From the NCBI RefSeq assembly GCF_037042905.1, contig NC_087257.1, positions 13,614,001-13,678,000 on the forward strand: a stretch of 64,000 nt of DNA, written 5' to 3'. The notes under the pieces were generated by a model. It did not search any database. It saw only the letters and a list, made by a program, of their open reading frames with translations, and was not told the DNA's origin. Origin of the DNA: Lytechinus pictus (Eukaryota > Echinodermata > Echinoidea > Temnopleuroida > Toxopneustidae). Positions 13,131 through 25,165 of this stretch are shown here, in pieces (the first letter of the stretch is position 1; each line of letters begins with the position of its first letter). The position numbers and the translations under genes were made by a program.

Positions 13131-13942
13131 GGCTGCGTTTATGCGACCTCAAGCCAGAATCATGATTTGAATCATGATTTGAATCATGATTCAAAACACA
13201 AACATGAATCACAATATCACAGAATCAGCGTTTAGACGACTTTCATTCCAATGCTGTTTCTCCTCAGATTCGGGCCAATCCAGTGCGCATCACTAGTGCG
13301 CAGTTTGACAGAGGAAGTTTTTCGCACGTGTTTCGGCTCTCGAAAATTCTTTTGCTTCCATCAGAATTCAGTCTATACCTCATTTTGTTTACTTCTATCA
13401 TAAAGGGTCCATATGCTTCTATTCATCTTTATCCAAAATGGTGTTCGGAAGTGAATTTCAGCGTAGATCCAATTTGATATTGATACTGTATACTCAACAA
13501 CAACTGAGATCATTGTCTGTCCAGTTAATTCATTTACTAGAACTTGAAGTTGAAGACATGAGCAAAAAATGAAAAGTAGTGGACGATGCGATGACCAACA
13601 CAGAACTTGAACATGACAAGAAATGAATTCATAGTACATGTACATACAATGAGCATATAGAGCGCCTTGAGCTTGGCAAGAGTCAAACCGAAAGTAGCCC
13701 GACACAACAGTGAGGTCATATAATCATGATTGCAATCACGATATCGTTTATTCAAACATTTTCGTACGTGATTCTGCAGAAACGTCTTTCCAAACGCCCC
13801 TTTTTTCGTGTTTCATGTTTGTGATTCTAATCATGATTATATTCAATTTCGACTAAACGCAATCGTGATTCTGCAGAATCATGATTTGAATCATGATTCA
13901 AATCATGATTCTAGGGTAAAAAAGTGGCGGATAAACGCACCC
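13131..13942. mobile_element. Harbinger-like MITE, longer copy (TSD TTA)
   Basis: The left end GGCTGCGTTTAT and right end ATAAACGCACCC form imperfect terminal inverted repeats. The element is flanked by TTA on both sides (13128-13130 and 13943-13945). Just inside each end are tandem AATCATGATT palindromes. A 3-bp TWA duplication with GG-starting termini is characteristic of PIF/Harbinger elements. No transposase is encoded, so this is a non-autonomous copy of 812 bp. It shares ends and internal blocks with the copy at 32101-32622. Confidence 0.8.
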
Positions 13943-13945
13943 TTA

Positions 13946-16900
13946 GATGTGTCCTTTGCATCAGGGAAAAGAAATTGTGATAGTGGCACATTGCAACATC
14001 CTTTTTTTGTAAATAAGATAACAGTAAATTATTCGTTTTGTCGAAGAACCTTCCTGTAGTATAGGCCTATACAGTACCACCAATTTTCAGCTATCTGAGC
14101 TCACTTCCCTTTTATATGCTCCCTATATCTTTTAGAAATAACTATTTTTTTTGTAAACCGTGTAGTTTTAGGTTATTGGCGAGGCCTATACCTTTGGAAT
14201 TTAATGAGGTGTTTCTTTATTTTTCTCCATTTCCATATTTTAATAATGTCAACTCAACTACTTTATCTTTGTAATGTTACCTACAATATTATAAGATCCC
14301 ATTTCCATTATTATCAAATGTAGGCCTATTATGTAGGCCTACTGGCAATAGAAAAGATTAAAAAGCTGAGGAGTTTGCAGAGCTTCATGTCCATGTACTA
14401 TAGAAGTCAGCTTGAGCTCAAAAAGATTAATATTTCGACCCATATTCGTGAGAGGGGTTCACCTCGGGTCATGGGGTGAATTTGATGAATTTCTCAATAA
14501 TCTGTTTGCCTTGGCATATAATTATCACCCATTTGCAAGGTATTTCCCTTCATAATAAACATTAGGGGTCTCCTTTTTTTTCTACAGGGGTAGAATTGTT
14601 CCATACTGCGTTGACCATGACCCCATGCCCTGCCCCCTTTCATAACCCATCTGGGATGTATAGGGGTGATGATTTGCACCCCTCTTGGATTAAGAATAGA
14701 GAGGTGCATGTGATTCCGAGTGGGAAAATTAGTTTAAGTTTCACCTCCTTTTCAACACTCTACTTTGAAAATTATTTTATTAAGAGTCATGAAAATTTGG
14801 AAATAGTTTAGAAGCAAACATATTAAGCCTAATAGGGGCATGATTAGTATGTTTGAAATAAAAAGATCTGTCTGTTAAATATCTTTTTCGAGCATGGACC
14901 TCAAGTAAAAATTGTACTATTTTTCTTTCCCCACCAATGACAACTTGATATAGACAATTAGAGCTTTAATGTCTTTCAAAATTAAAGATGAATAGGCTAC
15001 ATCTTCAGGTTAAAGGCCCAGGTTACAGAATTGGCAATCATTTTGGTTTAAACAGAGTAGGCCTACTTTGTGTACTTCATCTTACTTGCAACTTGCTTCA
15101 GACTCAGTAGCAAATATCTATTACTGTATGTACATGTAGGCCGATGTGTAATCATTTTTGTTAGGGAGAATTTAAACAAACAATTCCAACACTCGGCATC
15201 GGTTACCAGGCAAGGCATTTTACATAGATGTAATTGAGTAATATTGGCATTGTTTTGGCAGACGAGTAATACTAGGTCACTCCCCCAACTGCTCAAGGTA
15301 AAGCAAATAAAGCAGTGAAAAAAGCGAATAATACTGTACACCATTGGAAGCAATCTCACGCCAAGAACAATGCTGGCAGCTGCTTGATACTTGTCATTAA
15401 ATATTCATGTAAAGAAATTCCATCTATTGATACAAAGGAATGGTATTGTTGTGTAAAGTAACATGCACCTGCCTTGAGTACTTTGTTCTGTTTACTTTCC
15501 ATGCTTAATTTATTTGTGAGGTAAAAATAAAGAAAATGTGGTATTCCTTATTTTGTTCAAAATTTGCTCCTTTCTGTGGAGTAGACATTTTTAGTGTCAA
15601 GTATTGTTTATTATTGTACATGTCAGTGAATGCTTAGTGTAATAGTGAACAATGTTATGGTTTTTCTGGTCTACTCTATTAAAGTTTGCAGACATTCATT
15701 CAACATACCTGTAGGTCGACCTTTTTTATAGTACGATGGATGAATTTTTTTTCAAAATGATGTGAATTTTAATGAATAGCACAGATCAATGTTTTTTTTC
15801 ATTTGACACAAAGCTCATGCACATTTTGTTCTCCTACTCTGCTGTATTGCCTTTACAAGTTCGCTTCTGAGAACTGAAACCCAGAAAATAGTACGGCCTA
15901 CCAAAAACCTTCAAGAACTTGTCAACTTTCACCTCTCAGTCGATCATCAATTCTGGCTGGAAAGTGTTTCAAGGTGTTAAAAGATCTAAAATTGAATCCA
16001 ACTCATGGAAGGAAAAAAATGAAATAATAGAGAACCTGCTGCATTCTTGCAACATGAGACTATTATTCATCTTCCTTCTCAGGTAATCCTACACCAGTTG
16101 AGCTCAACAAGGTACGGCAGACCCACCAAGATCACATCAAGGAAATAACAACATGACTAATACAGAAACATGGTTTGAGAAATTATTTCATTTCGGAATG
16201 TGTGATTCGATTTGCAGAATCAATTCGATCCAATTCCGACCAGTTTTGTATCCATTTTCCTGCAGACTAGCTGCCTGCATTTTGGTGTCATTTTGACAGT
16301 TTGGGTGCCGTCGTTCGTTGTCTGTGTCGATTCTAGTGTATAGTTCCAGACGTTGTCCCCCTCCCGTGCGTGCACCCTCTCTCACGTGTACTCTGTGTTT
16401 CCCAAATATCAGGATATGTATGACTCATGCTCCTTTACCGATATCATCAACTGATAGACCCGCCAAACAAATGTTTTTCATCAAAAGAAAATAATGAAAT
16501 TGATTGATTTGCTCGCAATCTGTCTCATTTGGATTGAGGCTCCAGGGTGTCTTTGCCTTATTCTATTCACATTTTTGTGCAGTTACGTTATTTAGAAGAA
16601 GTATTTCTCACCTAGAGCTGCTTTTTTTTCAACTGTCATCTAGTTTTTTTGTTTAGGAATAGAATATCGAAGGGAGTAGGGTTGACATTGAAAAAAAAAT
16701 TGTGGGATTTCACTCTAATTGATGCACATAGAGGCGTACATTGTTGGCGTACATTGTTGGATGGCTTGTGAAGTTCTGAAGTACACAGGCCTACATGGAT
16801 GTACTAGTTATACTTACAAGAAAGGTGTGATTTTCATAGTGATTACTGATAAGTGAATGACAAGGAATTTCATATTCATTTTGAATTAGACCTACATCCA

Positions 16901-17379
16901 TCCATGATGTCTTTAAATTGCAAATGATTGATTTCATAGTCCATTTGTTATTAATTAGAAATTTGTTCTGCTGCTCAGGTGATGTTTTCACAACCAGTGG
17001 GACAGTTTTGTTTTATTGGAAATCACTCAATTGTGGTATTTAATGGACTATATTGGTGTCACTATATAAACAGTGCTAGCCACACATGAAATTCATCAGT
17101 GGGATCTTTGTAAGGTTTGCATTTTATTTATATTTAGTTACAGCAGATTATTGAGTCAATAACCTTCAACAAAGGGGACAGGAATGAGTAGACTAAACAA
17201 GTAAACACCTAAAAAAAATGTAATAATTGCAAGAATTTGAAAGGTACTTTGAAATCTGCAACATATTTTTGGAGTGAGTGTGTCCGATCCTTTTGTGTGT
17301 ACACACTTGGAATATATACTGATAATACTGTATGCATGGACACACAACGATACACACAAGCGCTGTCCATTCATAAGTT
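13946..17379. other. No gene seen
   Basis: AT-rich sequence without recognisable coding exons. It contains several TAGGCCTA octamers (14060, 14321, 14333, 15057). Short frames at 14494-14811 and 15063-15359 lack any recognisable motif. Confidence 0.55.
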
Positions 17380-17720
17380 CTTTATCCTTGGGTGCAAGCC
17401 CTACCCCATCCATTCACTGCAAGGGAGATTATCTCGCTAACGGTTGGCCAATTTGACAACCTTGGCTTGGTCGGACAAAGGGGGAAGACGCGTGCGGGGA
17501 GAATCTCTCTCCCCCTCTCTCTCACTCTGTCATAAGAACCGAAAGCCACTGCTGCGAGTAGAGTGACGAATTCTGACGGACGCACCGTAAGGGAATTTTT
17601 CTCCTCTCCTTTTGATACTACTATCGAATAGAGCAGCGTTGGGATGTTATTGTTACATTTGGTGCTGGGAGGATCACGAGCAGCATTAGGAGCGCTATCT
17701 ACCGGGTGTTGCCTTTAAGG
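17380..17720 (+). promoter_or_regulatory. Possible distal promoter / non-coding first exon
   Basis: This patch is GC- and CpG-richer than its surroundings. It contains a CCAAT box in TTGGCCAAT, a CT-rich initiator-like tract near 17500-17530 and a donor-like CACC|GTAAGG near 17584-17593. These are features expected of a promoter with a non-coding 5' exon, and the nearest + strand gene is the FMNL formin 12.7 kb downstream. The assignment is inference from composition only; it could equally be transposon-derived. Confidence 0.2.
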
Positions 17721-18889
17721 TTTATTTCGCTCTATAGGATCTAGTTCTCAACCATGTGAAATTGAGGTGTGTTTAGCTGTAGTAGTAGCCTGTAGCAAGA
17801 TGTGGATATAATTTAGTGGAATGAAATGGTGAAATCTTTGTGGAGGAATTTGAAGGAGATTTCGAAATATGGAATTATTTGATGGATAATCAGATGAACT
17901 GAATGTGAATATTATCAGGAGTGCTTGAAAGAAGCCTTGGATATCATTATGTTTTTTGGGATCTTTTTTATTTCGATGTTACTTGGAGATCACTCTGTCT
18001 CGATGGGCTATTGGAATTGCATTTTTCATTTTTACAGTGTTTAAAGATTCATAAAACAGGCATCTATATATCTGTATTTAATCACTATTCATATAGGCCT
18101 AGATTTTGCATGTTATGTAATAATATTCCCAAGAATATGCAAACAAGCTACAAAGGCCATGTTCCCATAAAGGTAGACCTTGACTGTTTTGTCAAGATGT
18201 AATACTGGTAGTAATTTCTATAGATGTTCATTCTGTATAGGGCCTTTAAACATATGCCTTTCATTTCAGTTATTTTTTTACACTGTGTCTGATGAGGAGA
18301 TTCAATTAAGTTTCAAGAGACTGTGGGTCTGGATTTAATGAGTGTTTTATATGGTTTCTTGTTTCTTCATATGGCTTTATACATTGAGCCTACATGCATT
18401 CTTTTTTGGCCATAGCTGAGGGTTGATGTAGGCCTACACCATAATTCTCTAATTGTTTGGAGCTGCAACTGAAAATCAATACCATTCATTCAGTATGGAC
18501 CATATACATATGTTGTGGCTTGTCACAGTTCTCAAGCTGTGTGGGAACAAGGGCTCCAACGGCCTTGGATAAAGATTTTCACACCTTTACAGCGTTTGTG
18601 ATTTTTTCCTGTTTTCCTTTCGCAAGTGGAAAGGATTTGTGTATTTTGTAGTACACACGACTGTATGCTTCCCAAATAGGCATGGGATTTCAACAAGATG
18701 TCTCCATGGAACTGGATGTAATGGGAATGTACATGACTATGAGAGAAGGGGGGGGGGGGGGGCTGGTAGTCAGAATATTTCTAAAGTCCAGGTTTTATAC
18801 GGAGGAAAGTAGAAAGAGAAGTATGTAGCCTAGGGAAATTAACGTGACATAAAGCACTGTACACATGTATGATGGAGGGGTTTATTTCC
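17721..18889. other. No gene seen
   Basis: AT-rich non-coding sequence with a 15-nt poly-G run (18748-18762) and TAGGCCTA at about 18096 and 18429. No supported feature otherwise. Confidence 0.5.
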
Positions 18890-19180
18890 AATTTGTCCAA
18901 TTGCTAACTCATCTACAATCATTTGGTCTACCATCAGTTCGTCTACTCACCACATGGTCTACTTTCATGTAGTCTTAATGCCATTCCGTCTAATAACCAG
19001 TTGGTCCAATAGCCATTTAGTCCATATACCGTGTGGTCTAATTAAATTTAAGTGTTAATTGTGCAAAATGAATGAAAAGAAAATGGGTATTAGACCAACT
19101 GGTTATTAGATGAAATGGTAATAGACGAAGTAGTGATAAGACAAAGTTGATTGGACCGAATCGTTATTGGACCAAATGGA
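18890..19180. repeat. GGTCTAAT-type foldback repeat, copy 1
   Basis: The left half is a run of short phrases built on TTGGTCTA / TCGTCTA / TGGTCCAAT. The right half has the reverse-complement phrases (ATTAGACCAA, ATAGACGAA, TTGGACCAAAT), so the block folds back on itself around about 19040. A larger relative lies at 37906-38454. No coding potential was seen and no known family is assigned. Confidence 0.7.
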
Positions 19181-22100
19181 ATATCAGTACATGTTTATTT
19201 GAAGGCCAGTTTTTTTACACCTACAGAAATGAAAGAAAAGTATGTGAGGGAAATGGACATGAGATAAAATTTGATAAGAGGGAGGGGGTGTTTAAAAGGA
19301 ATTAAGTTGTTTTGGCTGCAGTTTGAGGTGATTGCATTAAACCATTTCTTTATTAGACTCCTGGCAGGCCAATCAGACGTCATTGTACTTTTGCAGCCCA
19401 TCGAATGGTTCGTTGTACAAAAACTAGAGTATGTCTGCCAAAAATTAGCATACTACCCCACCCACCCGTTTCAAGTTCTGTTTTTAGATTTTTTTTTAAG
19501 GCTTAAAGTTTGAACTTTAAGTTTAGCTTCAAATTCAACGTTGTTTATACTAGGCCTTTGAAGCGTATAGGCCTAATAGTTGCATGGGGTTCTTTCCTTG
19601 ACTTTATTACCCTATTCTAATTGCCAAAAAAGTTGTTAAAGTTCAAACTTTGAAAATGAACATTCATCGAAGTGTAGGAGTTTACATGACAACTTGGAAA
19701 AAATTAACTAGAAAGTAACTCATCACAAGGAACTATTAAAGATTTATGATGCTTTTCATTCTTTGAATTTTTATTCGATAAAGCTGAAAACAATAATAAT
19801 TTGTTGGAATTGAAAAGTGTACCCACAACTATTCTTTAGAGAATATTAAAGCATGGAACAATTTCCTGATATTACAAGGAAGGATGCCTATATTTTACAC
19901 ACAACAGTGTGGATCTACTTAATAAAAAGCACAAATATTTTAATTTTTTTTGCAAGCATGTCAATTCACCTTGCTGTCTTTGACACAGGAAAAGTCAATG
20001 CACAGGCCCACAAGTAATTCTAAAACACGTAGGGCAAAGCAATGAATGTGATGTTTCTAATCTTGAGGTGACGATAGCATTGTCATAATTTGGCACATCC
20101 TGGCTGTGAAGGGGGGGGGGGGCAAAGCAAAGGAAATTTGTCTGGCGAGCCGGTTGGCATGGGATATTACTAGTTAATCTAGCTAATTTCGCTTTATCTC
20201 TTCACAACACACAAGCTAACTGTACACTGTCGCACTTCTATGAATGTACATATGTATGACAACAGCGTATGTTTTCGGTTAATATTAGGGTATTGATGGT
20301 GCTTAAATGCTTCATATTCTTCTTAAAGAATTAGAAAATAATATGGCCTTAAATTTTATTTCGTTATGCCATTTGCTATCAATATTTTGAATTTGTAATC
20401 TAAAGAAAAGAACAAGAAATCAACCTCTTCTTTAATATACAATTTCACAATTGTATGATGCCATAGTTAATTTCAGGTGAGAAGCACAATAGCCCATCTT
20501 CAGGGTACACAAATTAAACTGTACTACCAACTATAAAAGCAAAGCTGCTCTGCAGGAAACTTGTTGTATTTTTGATGTTGTATAGATTTTACTTCTTCAT
20601 AAAGCATTCAAATCCTTTGTGTTGCCCTCTTACAGTGAGTCCCATTATTTTTAGTTGAAATCATATCTAATCTTAAAATTTTTTTTTTAGTTGATCTGTG
20701 GTCGGCAGCACTTGGTCTGAAACCAAAGTAAACACAATGTTCAGGAAATGTAGAACGGATACAGTGGGAACCGTCATCCTTCCCCAAAATATCATTGTTG
20801 TCGTTTGCAAAATCTGGTTTCTTTTTTCCTTTTTCTACCATTTGTTTTTAATAACGACTTGGAAGACATCATTTTATGTATTCCTTTTATTTTAGAGAAA
20901 ATGAAGGATTGATTGTGTTATACTGACTAGGTAGCTTGATAAAAGGCATAAAAATGAAATGAGTAAATTACACCTTAAAGAAATATGGTTTTATAAGTCT
21001 TGTCTTCAACCATGAGGAATTGTGACTTTTATAACTGGATGTTGTCTGATATAAAAGTAGTGCTATCATTTTCTGTATGCTGACGGAACAGTCTTGATAA
21101 AATTTTAACGTAAACCCTGCTAATTTGTCTTATTTTCAATTTTATACGGCAATGTTATTTTGTATTCATAACCAGTCACATTAGTTTTGCTGCAAAGATC
21201 TCGATGTTTACTGTAGGAGAGGGAACTTGAAGAATAAAACCTCGGCAATCTGTTTGCTCTACTCTTGAAGAGCGCACTTTCAGAGCTCTGCTGTCTAACA
21301 TGGCTTTCTTATGAAAATGAATAATTCATGACTTCAACCGTTCTTCAAGTAAAAGCCGACGATCCTTGGTGAATTGCAAATCACGTTTTGAATCGAAGAT
21401 GTGCAGGTTTTCTCCCGCGATCAATTTTCAACTTTCGAAAGCTAGGATTTAAAGACTTCAGCTAAGAAAAAGAATGTACTTGTTCCTACCCTGGGAAATG
21501 TGTCAGAATCTAGCTACGACTGAATAGATATGATACTATATTAAGAGATAACATAATAATCGTGTCCCCGGTTGGTTTGATATTAGAAAGTACTGAAAGC
21601 TTGTACTTTTCATGCACTCTGGAGATATTTCATCTGGTAAGGTAAATATTTGAGCTGTTGTGTTGAAATGTTCAGGATTTCCCAGGCATTTGCAATCAAA
21701 TCTCGCACCACATATCAGGTTCATGGCACATTCCAAAATAAATAGTTGCCCTAAACGATCTTAAATCATACAAGCATGGAGGTGGATCCATGATACAAGC
21801 AAGGAAAAAGAAAAAAAAAAGGAGGAAGGACCGAGAAGTTTATTTTATCATCCCTGCCATTGCATCTGTGAGTTAAGACCTTGTTCTACTGTAAATACAT
21901 GTATATTGTATATCATGGAAATGCATATTTTTGGTGAATTAGAACCTTTGAAGCATTGAAAGTCACAATAGAACACATAGGCAATACAAAACTACTTTTG
22001 ATATTAATAAGTGCTTATCGAAAAAGCTGTTTGGAGAGGAAATGTCAAGTGAAAGGTTTTTGTAGCCATAAAGTGACAACACTGAATGAATTGTTTACAG

Positions 22101-22687
22101 TTTGATTATTTATGCATTACATGTATGACATTAACCGATATTACAATGAACAAGAAACTAGCTATTTTTATTTTAGAGGGAAAGTATTTTTTTATATTAA
22201 TACTGTAGTTTTAGCATGTAAAACGTTTTGAACAGCTCGGAAGGGACACACCGGCTATAATGGATGTGCAAAGCAGATTTATGCTAACGTATATTCCCTC
22301 AGAAATGAAATAAGATCTGTATTCTCTCCAGCCATGTATCATATTTTACTTTCGTTTGACGATTCCAAGCTCTTTGTGAAACCAAATATGCTGAAGAGGA
22401 GCACAAATACTTGGTCTTGAGTATCTTTTCGCCACAAGTGCTATTTTTTCGTGGGGGCTTTTATGGATTTCTTTTTGGGGGGCAGTTGAGACATGGGATG
22501 GACTGGAGGAAGAAAAATATTTCTTTCTGAGATGTTTTATTAGTTCATGCATTTTGTATTTATCAAGAAAATTTTGATGGAAAAGTGGAAATCATTCAAA
22601 GCTTGCATTATTGCTTTCCATGTTTATAGGAAAGAGTTGCAATATATGAACCACTTAGGCCTAGAATGCTGGACTATATACTGTTGT
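19181..22687. other. No gene seen
   Basis: AT-rich sequence with poly-G at 20111-20122, poly-A/poly-T runs and scattered short frames. No splice-flanked conserved coding block, RNA gene or transposon end was recognised. Confidence 0.55.
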
Positions 22688-22851
22688 AGTGATGATAATG
22701 ATAATCATCAATGATCATCATCATTATCAACCACCACCATCATCACCGTCATCACCTTTATCATTATCATTGTCATTGTCATTATCATCATCATTGCCTT
22801 CAACAGCATCATCATCATCATCATCATCATCGTCATCATTATCATCATCCA
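22688..22851. repeat. (ATC/TCA)n trinucleotide microsatellite
   Basis: Interrupted tandem ATC/TCA/ATT units over about 160 bp, with the purest run near 22806-22834. The low-complexity Ser- or Met-rich frames read through it are artefacts of the repeat. Confidence 0.9.
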
Positions 22852-22967
22852 AAGGGGGAACTGCATGTGTGAACAGTGCAACATCTTTGCTATGTTATTG
22901 TCCTGTTTCCAGCCTTTTCTCCTAAGAACTGATGGCAGAACATTCAAACTTGAGTTTCTATTGCAGT

Positions 22968-23393
22968 CTATTGGTGGCACCGGAAAGAAAAGGGGCCCGG
23001 GTTTTTCAATAAAAGTTGAACGACATATCTGAAGTGTAGATCACACAGTAGAAATGGCAATGGGACAGATTCACTCACAGTGCCTATTCTATTAACCGTG
23101 AAATTAACCACAAAATTCTGCTGTTGCTGCCTACCCTTTTCAGTCATCCTGCCTTCCCAATTTAAGAATTGATTCACACCGCTCAATGGTAAAATCACCC
23201 TAGGACTCTGGGCGAATGGAGCATGGGGGAAGAAAGTTGGTACGTCGCATGTCTTGTTCGGCGAGGCAGAAACGAATATCGACTGTTCCTTACGAGTGCA
23301 CTGAACTGCACCGGGCGCATCGGCAATTGCGATGGCAGGGAAGACTCGAAGATGTGTATATTTGGATAGCATGATTATGTTGATAAGGAACAT
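22968..23393 (-). other. Unassigned 141-codon open frame
   Basis: An ATG-initiated frame of 141 codons lies in a locally GC-richer patch (about 23150-23340). I recognise no domain. It starts with a hydrophobic stretch that could mimic a signal anchor and contains a QQQQ run, but there is no splice or promoter context. It could be an exon fragment, a repeat-derived frame or chance. It is listed because it is the longest open frame outside the formin exon and the retrotransposon. Confidence 0.15.
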
Positions 23394-25031
23394 GTATCAG
23401 ACCAATTGACTTTCATTTGTGTAGGGTACGCTGCCTCGTATTTATTTATTAACAAGGGGGATGGATTGAGATATGGACGGGGCAGGTATTTGAGATGAAG
23501 GGGATGATCACAGAGATACTATGGAGTGGGAGAAAGGTTTAAGGTGATGATGTGGATTCTATTGGGAAGATACGGCTTATTTTCATCAAGGATACACTGC
23601 CTTTATGTATTTCGAATAGAAAATGATTGAATGGCAAAATGTTATGGGAAAGAACATGGCCTCAGACCTCCATCATACATTATTGATTATTTCTTCTCTA
23701 ATTGACCTTCGAGCTTGGAAAAGAAAGAGGTCATTTACATTCATAAGAAGTGCAAGTTGTTTTCATGCTAGAACTCTCCTTCGTTGCCTTGTTGCTGACC
23801 ATTAAATTCGTTTTGTACGTGTTTCAATTACAATGTAGTCTTTAGTATTGTAATATCGTTTGGAGAGAAATTGTAAGGACTGAAGAGATATGTTGATATT
23901 GGTCTACATCAGTGCTTAGGACTGTGTGTTTAATCGTTGAAGTATTTATGTGGAATGAGGAAATACATCAATATCATTTATGAGGCAGGAAGTCTATAAA
24001 TAATTTATGTAGGCCTATATTAAAAACAAAACCCACTGAGATTGTTGTTTAGGACCCCCTTCTCTCTGTCTCTCAGCTGTTGCAGAAGAGGCCTAATCAC
24101 TTTTAAATTTCATACAGTGACATTATTCAAAGTGACAATGTTCATTGCATAATCAATGATGGCATGGTGCAGCCCCTGTAGCTGTAAGTCTGCTGCTTGT
24201 ATGCATGCATGCATTCCACTCATGTTACATCTCAGCAGGTGTTCTAGACATGCATAGCAGAAATTAGAAACTACACATCCATGTACATTTCGGATTTTCG
24301 TACCTATTGCACATGTATGGAACATGTGTACATTTCGGTTGTCCATACCTACTGTACATGTACTCCTGAGTACTTCCTTGCCACTTCCTCATTAATTAAA
24401 GTCCCCTGCAGCCCCCTTTGGCCAATTATGATTGCAAATTCTTCAACGATATCCAACCTAATGACTGTAGGCTTGTCCGACAGCCCTGAACTTCCATAAT
24501 TTACTTTGAGAAGAAGTCTTTGGCGGTTGTAAATCTCTCTGTAAATTCAGGAATTTTTCCTTTTTTCAGTATTTCTGGAGAATTTTGTGATGCTGAATCC
24601 TTAAATAAGAAATAAAATCAAATGAAAAAGTAGCTCTTTATTTGATGGGAAGGAGATGATTCAGCGTCAGGCTAGGATATCATCATCATCTGGAAAAAGT
24701 TAGATTGAATTTCCTGGAGTGTAAGGAGCGTCTCGTCGCTCTTATATACGAACCCTTTCCGTGGAAAACATGCCCTGGATCTCTTTCCCCAGCACCAAAA
24801 TACCTTTTAAAAAAAGGTGAATCGTACAAACCCATATTCCTGTATAAAAAAAGGATAGAACAGTTGGGTTTATGATACATATTATTTGTTGTTCCAGGCT
24901 CATGCATGCATTATTGGAATTTGCTGCAATGGAGAAAATCTATTTTAATTTACAAAAACCTGAAATTTGTGCCAATAAAATCCTTTTTGTCTTAAAGAAC
25001 AGAACACCAGATCTATAACACTCTTGTTTGC
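23394..25031. other. No gene seen
   Basis: Non-coding AT-rich sequence. A short imperfect direct duplication (TGTACATTTCGG...CACATGTA-like, about 45 bp) occurs at about 24281 and 24326. Nothing else is supported. Confidence 0.5.
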
Positions 25032-25033
25032 TA

Positions 25034-25163
25034 CAGTACCAGTCACCATTCTTTGAATCACTTTTACCTGTTTCAACCAGAAAACAATAGATTTGGTCCA
25101 CTGATTCTATTGTTCTCTGGCTGAAACAGGTAATAGTGAGTCAAAGAATTGTGACTAGTAGTG
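25034..25163. mobile_element. Tc1/mariner-like miniature hairpin element (TSD TA)
   Basis: A 130-bp imperfect palindrome with about 55-bp arms is flanked by TA on both sides (25032-25033, 25164-25165). The ends read CAGTACCAGTCAC and, inverted, CACTACTAGTCAC. The TA duplication and CA-starting inverted ends match the Tc1/mariner superfamily. It is far too short to encode a transposase. Superfamily assignment is by target site and ends only. Confidence 0.65.
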
Positions 25164-25165
25164 TA

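Noticed and set aside
22689..22980. Ser-rich and Met/Asp-rich reading frames over the ATC repeat
   Set aside because: Both are translations of a trinucleotide microsatellite.
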